This document shows, piece by piece, positions 58,397-64,000 of a stretch of 64,000 nucleotides of DNA (position 1 is the stretch's first letter; each line of letters starts with the position of its first letter). The position numbers and the translations under genes were made by a program. The DNA lies in NCBI GenBank assembly GCA_002500605.1, contig DLRR01000021.1, forward strand, positions 186,001 to 250,000. The letters run 5' to 3'. The notes under the pieces are model-generated. The model did not search any database and had not been told where the DNA came from. It saw only the letters and a program-made list of their open reading frames with translations. This DNA is from Nitrospinaceae bacterium UBA7883. GTDB lineage: Bacteria > Nitrospinota_A > UBA7883.

Positions 58397-59113
58397 CTAT
58401 TGGGCAAGCACTGCTCGTTGTGTTTCTAACAGTTTTCCTATTCCAGTCTCTGCAAGGCGCATAAGGTCATTCATTTTTTCCCAGCTAAAAGGCTCCCTTT
58501 CTGCAGTTCCTTGTATTTCAACGAATTTACCGGATCCAGTCATCACTATATTCATATCAACCTCGGCAGAGCTGTCCTCTTCATAACAAAGGTCCAATGC
58601 AGCTTTACCTTTTAAAATCCCAACTGAAATAGCTGCAACATGCTCTTTTATTGGGTTCCTTGCAATTTGCCCGTCCGCGACCAAATTGTTAATTGAGTCT
58701 GATAAGGCAACGAATGCCCCTGTTATTGCAGCTGTTCTAGTTCCACCATCAGCCAGCAAAACGTCGCAATCAACTGTTATTGTCCTATCACCAAGTTGGG
58801 TTAAATCAACTACAGAACGGAGCGATCTCCCTACAAGTCGTTGTATTTCCATCGTTCTACCGCCTGCCCCTCGACGCTCCCTCTTGGTACGCATGCCAGT
58901 GGCCCTAGGCAGCATAGCGTACTCAGCTGTAATCCATCCCTGCCCCGAGTCCCTTAAAAAGATTGGAACCCCCTTTGAAACCGTTGCGGTACATAATATT
59001 TGAGTGTTCCCCGATTTTATTAAGGCCGAGCCCTCAGCATATATTGCTGTGCCACGCTCTATGGTTACCTCTCGCAATTGATCCCACCTTCTTCCATCAA
59101 GCCTTGTGGACAT
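58397..59113 (-). CDS. rph: Ribonuclease PH
   Basis: This 238-residue phosphorolytic 3'-5' exoribonuclease trims tRNA ends. The opening RLDGRRWDQLREV, TRMRTKRERRGAGGRTMEIQRL-like basic block (about residues 74-92), CDVLLADGGTRTAAITGAF, and LDLCYEEDSSAEVDMNIV are RNase PH signatures. Length matches E. coli Rph (238). It lies 119 bases upstream of rpmH and 21 bases after murI, at the junction between the wall/RNA genes and the origin-type block. Confidence 0.96.
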   Translation of the reverse strand: MSTRLDGRRWDQLREVTIERGTAIYAEGSALIKSGNTQILCTATVSKGVPIFLRDSGQGWITAEYAMLPRATGMRTKRERRGAGGRTMEIQRLVGRSLRSVVDLTQLGDRTITVDCDVLLADGGTRTAAITGAFVALSDSINNLVADGQIARNPIKEHVAAISVGILKGKAALDLCYEEDSSAEVDMNIVMTGSGKFVEIQGTAEREPFSWEKMNDLMRLAETGIGKLLETQRAVLAQ

Positions 59114-59134
59114 TATTTGTCTCCTATCTCTTTC

Positions 59135-59947
59135 TTATGGACCGATATCTACCAATCCGCTATATTTCAAGTTTATTCCACTCAACATTCGGTTACTGAC
59201 CTCTAGGCTTCTTTTAGGAGAATCAGTAACAAAAAATTTGATCTCTCCTTTGCTAGAATCCTGAGACTTTATAAGTCCGTGCTTTAACAGAAACATTTTT
59301 ACTAAATTGGCTGTTTGCTTGGCAGAATCTATTAAGCGTACTTGTTTACCAACTGTCTTAGATATAACCCCCTTAAGCATTGGGTAATGGGTACAACCTA
59401 AAATCAAGCAATCTACCTCTCCTCGAAATGAAGCCAAATATTCCTCTGCTACCATCTTTGTTATGTCTTTATCGACCCAGCCTTCTTCCACTAAAGGAAC
59501 GAACAACGGACAGGCTTTGGTGATAACCTTACAACCAGGTCTTACTTTATATAGTTCATTCGTATAAGCCATAGAGTTGATTGTGGCTTCTGTACCAATA
59601 ACCCCAACACGCAACCATTTACACCTGCCATATTTTAAGGCGGCTTCAACCCCACCTTCGACTACGCCTATTACTGGGCATTCATTTTCCAGTAGCTCTG
59701 GCAGAGCATATGCGGATGCTGTATTACAAGCAACGACAACCATTTTCACATTATGCGAGCTAAGGAATTTAATATTGTTTTTTGCATAACGAATAATTGT
59801 TTCCCTGGATTTACTTCCATAAGGAACACGGGCAGTGTCGCCTAAGTAGATTAGATTTTCATTGGGCAAAAGTTTACAAATTTCCTTTAAAACAGTTAAC
59901 CCGCCCAAACCAGAATCAAAAACACCTACTGGCCTATTATCATTCAT
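59135..59947 (-). CDS. murI: Glutamate racemase
   Basis: This 270-residue cofactor-independent racemase makes D-glutamate for peptidoglycan. The two catalytic cysteines are in VVACNTASAYALPEL and LILGCTHYPML. The opening GVFDSGLGGLTVLKEI carries the conserved Asp and Ser. Length is typical. It overlaps the GerMN gene stop by 8 bases and lies among envelope genes (cell-wall amidase and GerMN protein), consistent with wall metabolism. Confidence 0.96.
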   Translation of the reverse strand: MNDNRPVGVFDSGLGGLTVLKEICKLLPNENLIYLGDTARVPYGSKSRETIIRYAKNNIKFLSSHNVKMVVVACNTASAYALPELLENECPVIGVVEGGVEAALKYGRCKWLRVGVIGTEATINSMAYTNELYKVRPGCKVITKACPLFVPLVEEGWVDKDITKMVAEEYLASFRGEVDCLILGCTHYPMLKGVISKTVGKQVRLIDSAKQTANLVKMFLLKHGLIKSQDSSKGEIKFFVTDSPKRSLEVSNRMLSGINLKYSGLVDIGP

Positions 59948-60569
59948 TAGCTGGTTTAATTTTTAACCCCACTTGATTCTTGTCTAGCCAATAAGCTGCA
60001 TTAAGGGGTTTGTCAATTGCGACGTGATGAATAAATACAGGCGATTGCTTGTCATCAATAATAATCCGAAGGCTAGTTATATTATCAAAGTTTTCTACAA
60101 CCGTATTTACTACACTATACAAAGCTAGCATCTCTGTCCACACTCCTGGGTTACACTGTTCTCTTACTTCTTCGCTAAGTGAAACAACGGCCACATCGTC
60201 ATATACAAAAACCCCTCGTATGGCTATGTCAGCAGGAAAAAGTTCATTTGTTTTTGCACTTTCCTCGAAAAGTTCGGTTAGTATACGCTCAATATCTAAT
60301 TCTACAGACTCAGCACTTTCTATTTCACTGCTAATCCTAATGAGCCATTCCCCGTTATTATCCGGTAGAACAAGTGTTACTGGCTTCATTCTCCCTTGAA
60401 TAACTACGTTTGCTGAAGTGTTTACTCGCGATTTTTCTTGCCAAAAAGTTTTTGTTCCGAACCCATTTGGAACGGGATAAAACCAACTAAACATTCCTAT
60501 AAGTATTAGAACAACAGCCCAGAATAAAAACCCTCCTCCAAGGCTGAAACGGCCTATCTTTACTGGCAT
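59940..60569 (-). CDS. GerMN-domain membrane-anchored protein
   Basis: This 209-residue protein has one N-terminal transmembrane helix (about residues 13-31) and a C-terminal GerMN domain (FPADIAIRGVFVYDDVAVVSL, LALYSVVNTVVENF, then the LRIIIDDKQSP segment). GerMN domains occur in germination and cell-envelope proteins and may bind peptidoglycan or other partners. Its start abuts the stop of the amidase gene, so it is co-translated with a cell-wall enzyme. A role in wall remodelling is inference. Confidence 0.85.
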   Translation of the reverse strand: MPVKIGRFSLGGGFLFWAVVLILIGMFSWFYPVPNGFGTKTFWQEKSRVNTSANVVIQGRMKPVTLVLPDNNGEWLIRISSEIESAESVELDIERILTELFEESAKTNELFPADIAIRGVFVYDDVAVVSLSEEVREQCNPGVWTEMLALYSVVNTVVENFDNITSLRIIIDDKQSPVFIHHVAIDKPLNAAYWLDKNQVGLKIKPANE

Positions 60570-61358
60570 TTACCTCCCCACATCCGTAGCAACAAAATAA
60601 CCCCGAATCCCTTTTGCAATCGCATCTGCTATATTAATAAGGTGGTCATCTCTTCTCAACCTAATTTCATCTTCTGGGTTCGAAAGATCAATTGATTCTA
60701 TAACAATTGCTGGCATGCTTAAGCCCCCAAGGTACAAAAGGTTGGTTGGAACAATTTCTATATTGCGACCTACAACATCCTTAAGGTTAACGAAAAGCTT
60801 TTCTGCAATAATAGAATTTTTTCTATCATTTTTATTATTGTTGCTTTTCCAATCATTAAGCTTAATAGCAGCAGCAGGTTTATTAATAAACAATCGCACT
60901 GCCGATTTCCTTGGCCCCACTCCTCCGTCACAATGAATAGAAATGTAAAGTTCTGATTTGGCAGTGTTTGCTATTTCTACCCGCCTGAAAAACTCGATTG
61001 ACCTATCGCTTTGCCTAGTAAGCCGTATTTCAATTTCCTTGTCAAAAGAAAATTTCTTTTTGATTAATTTTGCCAAACGCAAGTTTATATTTTTTTCTAA
61101 AAAATTCTTTGGGCTTCTGGCTCCAAGGTCCGACCCTCCATGACCAGGGTTAATGATTACAAGTTTTGGTTCAGCTTTATTTACCTCAAGCTGCCCCTCG
61201 TTTTCTATGCCTCCCTCCAAAGCAGGCATTGGATCTGTTGTAAACTCCTGTGCAAAAGAAGTGTCAGCGGGTAGAGATACTGCACACGCCAAAAGCAATA
61301 TGCATATAATTCTTTTTATGCTCAACTGTTTAGTGTCTGCCAATTTCAAACAAATCAA
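60570..61358 (-). CDS. N-acetylmuramoyl-L-alanine amidase (Amidase_3)
   Basis: This is a roughly 262-residue exported zinc amidase. The signal segment (IICILLLACAVSLPADTSFA, about residues 17-36) precedes the catalytic domain. Zinc ligands are His in VIINPGHGGSDLG, Glu in EKNINLRLA and His in LYISIHCDG; the catalytic Glu is in AIVIESIDLSN. It cleaves the septal lactyl-peptide link in peptidoglycan. No ATG is available at the 5' end; several TTG codons are in frame, and the start at 61358 is provisional. Confidence 0.9.
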   Translation of the reverse strand: MICLKLADTKQLSIKRIICILLLACAVSLPADTSFAQEFTTDPMPALEGGIENEGQLEVNKAEPKLVIINPGHGGSDLGARSPKNFLEKNINLRLAKLIKKKFSFDKEIEIRLTRQSDRSIEFFRRVEIANTAKSELYISIHCDGGVGPRKSAVRLFINKPAAAIKLNDWKSNNNKNDRKNSIIAEKLFVNLKDVVGRNIEIVPTNLLYLGGLSMPAIVIESIDLSNPEDEIRLRRDDHLINIADAIAKGIRGYFVATDVGR

Positions 61359-61403
61359 ATTATGGTGGGAGTAGCTGCCTTGTTTATCATGAAAAATAAT
61401 TGT

Positions 61404-63794
61404 TTAAATATCTAATCTCTGGGCCTCAAGAGCGTGATCTTGTATAAACTCTCTTCGTGGCTCAACTTGATCACCCATTAGCACAGTGAACATATCATCT
61501 GATTCCACTGCATCATTAATCCTCACCTGTTGCAAGCTCCTATTTTCTGGGTTCATGGTTGTTTCCCATAGCTGCTCTGCATTCATTTCACCAAGGCCTT
61601 TATACCTCTGAATAGACATCCCTGTTTTGCTGGTTTTTAAAATCTGCTCAACCAGGCTTTTTTGGTTATCTAACAAAATCTCGCCGTCTTTATCAATTAA
61701 AACAAAGGGAGGCTTGTTGTATTTTTCAAGCCCCCTTCTTATGGAGTGAAGCTTTTTATATTCTGCTGAAAGAACTAAATCCCAATTGATTTTCATCTTT
61801 TGTCCGGTTCTTTTGTCAGGCCATTCTAGGGCATACCCTCCATGCTCAGGGTCTTCAACTATTGATAAACCATTTTCGGCTGGAGCAAAACTTTGAGATA
61901 TTTCCTCTAGCCTCGATTTATTAACAAAAAACTCTTTATCCATTATGTTTTCATCTAGAAGCGGCTCCACTACCTGCTCAGGATAACCTCTGCGGATGAG
62001 GCCCTCAAGAATTTTGCCATATTCTATCATTTGGCGGATTATGTTAATGAGAGTGGTGTCTTCATATGCAGAACCTCCGTTATTTATTTTAAGACTTTTG
62101 CCCCTAAGTCCATTTTCCAGCAAAACCTTTTCTAGTTCATGGTCATTTTTAACGTAGCTGCTGCTTTTTCCTTTTTGTGCTTTATAAAGAGGTGGCTGGG
62201 CAATATACAAAAAACCTCGATGTATAATCTCTTCCATGTGTCGGTAGAAAAGGGTCAGCAGTAATGTTCTTATATGTGATCCATCGACATCGGCGTCTGT
62301 CATTAAAATAATTTTATGATAGCGCAACTTGCTTATATCAAAATCGCTTTTTCCAATTCCCGCCCCCAGTGCGGTTAGTAGAATTTTAATTTGATCGCTT
62401 GCCAACATTTTTTCAAATCGGGCCTTTTCAACATTTAATATTTTCCCTTTGAGGGGAAGTATGGCTTGAAACTTTCTGTCTCTCCCTTGTTTTGCTGACC
62501 CTCCTGCAGAATCTCCCTCCACAAGATAAAGCTCACAGAGGGCAGGATCTTTCTCCTGGCAGTCTGCTAGCTTGCCAGGGAGAACAGAGCTTTCTAGGGC
62601 GTTTTTCCTTCTCGTAATATCCTTGGCTCTTCTTGCTGCCTCACGAGCCTGTGTCGCTACAGATGCTTTGTTTATTATTAGTTTGGCTTCTTTGGGATTT
62701 TCTTCAAAAAATTGAGAGAGTCCGTCGTTTACAAGCTGGGCCACCATCCCCGAAACTTCGGAATTCCCTAGTTTGGTTTTTGTTTGTCCTTCAAATTGTG
62801 GCTCAGGTATTTTTACTGATAGGGCTGCTGTTAACCCTTCTCGAACATCTTCACCAGAAAAAGTTGTGGAGCCTTTTATTAGTCCATTGTTGGAAGCATA
62901 GGCGTTTATAGTTCTTGTAAGGGCAGATCGAAACCCAGCGAGATGGGTGCCACCTTCTCTTGTTCTTATATTGTTGGCAAAGGAAAAAACATCTTCCTTA
63001 TAGCCATCGTTGTAAGTCATTGCTAGTTCCATAGATGTATGGTTCTTATCACCTTTTATATAAACCGGAGAGCTAAAAAGCGGGCTTTTATTTCTATTCA
63101 AATACTCGATAAAAGAAACAATTCCTCCTTCATAATGGAAATCATGTTCTTTATCTGTTCTCTCATCCTTTATAATTATTCGAGCCCCTTTATTGAGAAA
63201 AGCAAGCTCACGAAGTCTTTCCGAAAGCATTTCAAAATTAAATTCTGTCTCGGTAAAAACATCTCCATCCGGTTTAAATGTTATTTTAGTTCCTGTTCCT
63301 GTGGTCTCTTCTATTTGCTTCAGTGGGTTTTCTGCTACACCCTTTAAATAATTTTGTGAATAAACTTTATTATTCCTGCGGATTTCTAAATACAAACTTT
63401 TCGATAGTGCATTAACAACAGAGACTCCAACTCCGTGTAACCCTCCTGACACCTTATAGCTATCTCCATCAAACTTTCCGCCTGCATGTAATGTTGTCAT
63501 TACAACTTCAGCTGCTGAGGTATTTGTTTCAGGGTGGATATCAACTGGGATACCCCTACCGTTGTCCTGAATTGTTATTGAATTATCAATATGAATGGTA
63601 ACTTCAATTTTATTACAGAAGCCGGCGAGAACTTCATCTATGGAATTGTCTACTACTTCAAAGACAAGATGGGACAATCCCTTTACTGTGGTGTCTCCAA
63701 TATACATTGCGGGTCTCTTCCTTACAGCTTCTAGACCCTCAAGGATTTTTATGGATTCGGCCTGATAATTATTAATTTCTTTACTTTCTTTCAT
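61404..63794 (-). CDS. gyrB: DNA gyrase subunit B
   Basis: This is a full-length 796-residue GyrB. The GHKL ATPase motifs EVVDNSIDEVLAG, DNGRGIPVDIHPE and GGLHGVGVSVVNALS come first. The TOPRIM domain follows, with EGDSAGGSAKQGRDR and LMTDADVDGSHIRTLLL, and the C-terminal QRYKGLGEMNAEQLWETTM completes it. It is the proximal end of the block and is transcribed toward the amidase. A perfect DnaA box and a promoter lie just upstream. dnaA is not seen before the window ends. Confidence 0.97.
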   Translation of the reverse strand: MKESKEINNYQAESIKILEGLEAVRKRPAMYIGDTTVKGLSHLVFEVVDNSIDEVLAGFCNKIEVTIHIDNSITIQDNGRGIPVDIHPETNTSAAEVVMTTLHAGGKFDGDSYKVSGGLHGVGVSVVNALSKSLYLEIRRNNKVYSQNYLKGVAENPLKQIEETTGTGTKITFKPDGDVFTETEFNFEMLSERLRELAFLNKGARIIIKDERTDKEHDFHYEGGIVSFIEYLNRNKSPLFSSPVYIKGDKNHTSMELAMTYNDGYKEDVFSFANNIRTREGGTHLAGFRSALTRTINAYASNNGLIKGSTTFSGEDVREGLTAALSVKIPEPQFEGQTKTKLGNSEVSGMVAQLVNDGLSQFFEENPKEAKLIINKASVATQAREAARRAKDITRRKNALESSVLPGKLADCQEKDPALCELYLVEGDSAGGSAKQGRDRKFQAILPLKGKILNVEKARFEKMLASDQIKILLTALGAGIGKSDFDISKLRYHKIILMTDADVDGSHIRTLLLTLFYRHMEEIIHRGFLYIAQPPLYKAQKGKSSSYVKNDHELEKVLLENGLRGKSLKINNGGSAYEDTTLINIIRQMIEYGKILEGLIRRGYPEQVVEPLLDENIMDKEFFVNKSRLEEISQSFAPAENGLSIVEDPEHGGYALEWPDKRTGQKMKINWDLVLSAEYKKLHSIRRGLEKYNKPPFVLIDKDGEILLDNQKSLVEQILKTSKTGMSIQRYKGLGEMNAEQLWETTMNPENRSLQQVRINDAVESDDMFTVLMGDQVEPRREFIQDHALEAQRLDI

Positions 63795-63834
63795 ATAAAA
63801 AAAAACAGTAGAAGTAGTAGAGTGAACTAGTTAG

Positions 63835-63863
63835 TGTATAAACCAGCTAAGTTATTGTAGCAA
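63835..63863 (-). promoter_or_regulatory. gyrB promoter candidate
   Basis: On the minus strand TTGCTA (63863-63858), a 17-base spacer and TATACA (63840-63835) form a reasonable sigma-70 promoter about 40 bases before the gyrB ATG. TACAAT downstream of the -35 is an alternative -10. The DnaA box at 63876-63884 is 12 bases upstream of the -35. Confidence 0.5.
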
Positions 63864-63875
63864 AAGGAGGTATGA

Positions 63876-63884
63876 TTATCCACA
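63876..63884 (+). promoter_or_regulatory. Consensus DnaA box
   Basis: TTATCCACA matches the strong R-box exactly. It lies in the 206-bp gyrB upstream region, next to the promoter candidate. One box does not make an origin; it may regulate gyrB or mark an oriC continuing past 64000. Confidence 0.6.
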
Positions 63885-64000
63885 ACCAAGTTTGGTTTTC
63901 AACATACTAAAGTGATTTAATGGAAAAAAATATCTTTTAAACAGCTTTTACTCAGAAAGCTCTACATTTTCATAATCTTTTTTATTTCATGAATTTCATT

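Overview
The window is bacterial, compact and low in GC (about 40% by eye). It looks like a Gram-negative, origin-proximal chromosomal segment: YidC has a large periplasmic domain, several lipoproteins and Sec signal peptides are present, and the order rpmH-rnpA-yidD-yidC-jag-mnmE-mnmG-rsmG-parS-parA-parB is typical of a region near oriC. A PyrR-type pyr operon, a class I dihydroorotase, bactofilin, and a cobalt-early B12 pathway combined with BluB suggest the deltaproteobacterial, Nitrospinota or SAR324 part of the tree. No rRNA or other phylogenetic marker fixes this.

Layout. 1-9.6 kb: a truncated Nif3-like gene, then a plus-strand run ppx/gppA, nucleoside phosphorylase, amidohydrolase and pgi, followed by a lipoprotein, a TusA/DsrE2 pair, a LonN-domain protein, a small membrane protein, an aldo/keto reductase and a JAMM peptidase. 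9.8-21 kb: one long pyrimidine operon (pyrR, pyrB, pyrC, carA, unknown gene, carB, transglutaminase-like protein, pyrK, pyrD). It is preceded by a perfect PyrR RNA-binding consensus and a short leader ORF that overlaps the pyrR start. 21-39 kb: cobalamin biosynthesis on the minus strand in two riboswitch-led units. Unit one is cobC, cobU, cobT, cobS, a cobD-cobQ fusion and cbiB. Unit two is cbiA, cbiC, cbiX, cbiD, cbiE, cbiL, cbiF, cbiG, cbiH, cobK and cobO. A third riboswitch precedes bluB at 46 kb. A fourth, at 21.8 kb, has its own promoter but no B12 gene downstream. cbiT and the uroporphyrinogen-III methyltransferase are not in the window.

39-47.5 kb is accessory: an exported amidohydrolase, three Sel1-repeat genes (one more lies at 22 kb), a DUF4214-methyltransferase, a convergent DUF1326/DUF2182 pair, bluB, ynfA, and intergenic palindromes. 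47.6-64 kb is the core block on the minus strand: tRNA-Arg and tRNA-Lys, bactofilin, parB, parA, a perfect parS, rsmG, mnmG, mnmE, jag, yidC, yidD, rnpA, rpmH, rph, murI, a GerMN protein, a cell-wall amidase and gyrB. A consensus DnaA box lies just upstream of the gyrB promoter. dnaA, dnaN and recF are not in the window.

The genes divide into pyrimidine supply (probably PyrR/UMP-controlled), B12 supply (controlled by AdoCbl riboswitches), and chromosome segregation, tRNA modification and envelope insertion near the origin. The least explained element is the orphan cobalamin riboswitch at 21.76-21.94 kb, which appears to drive a short terminated RNA.
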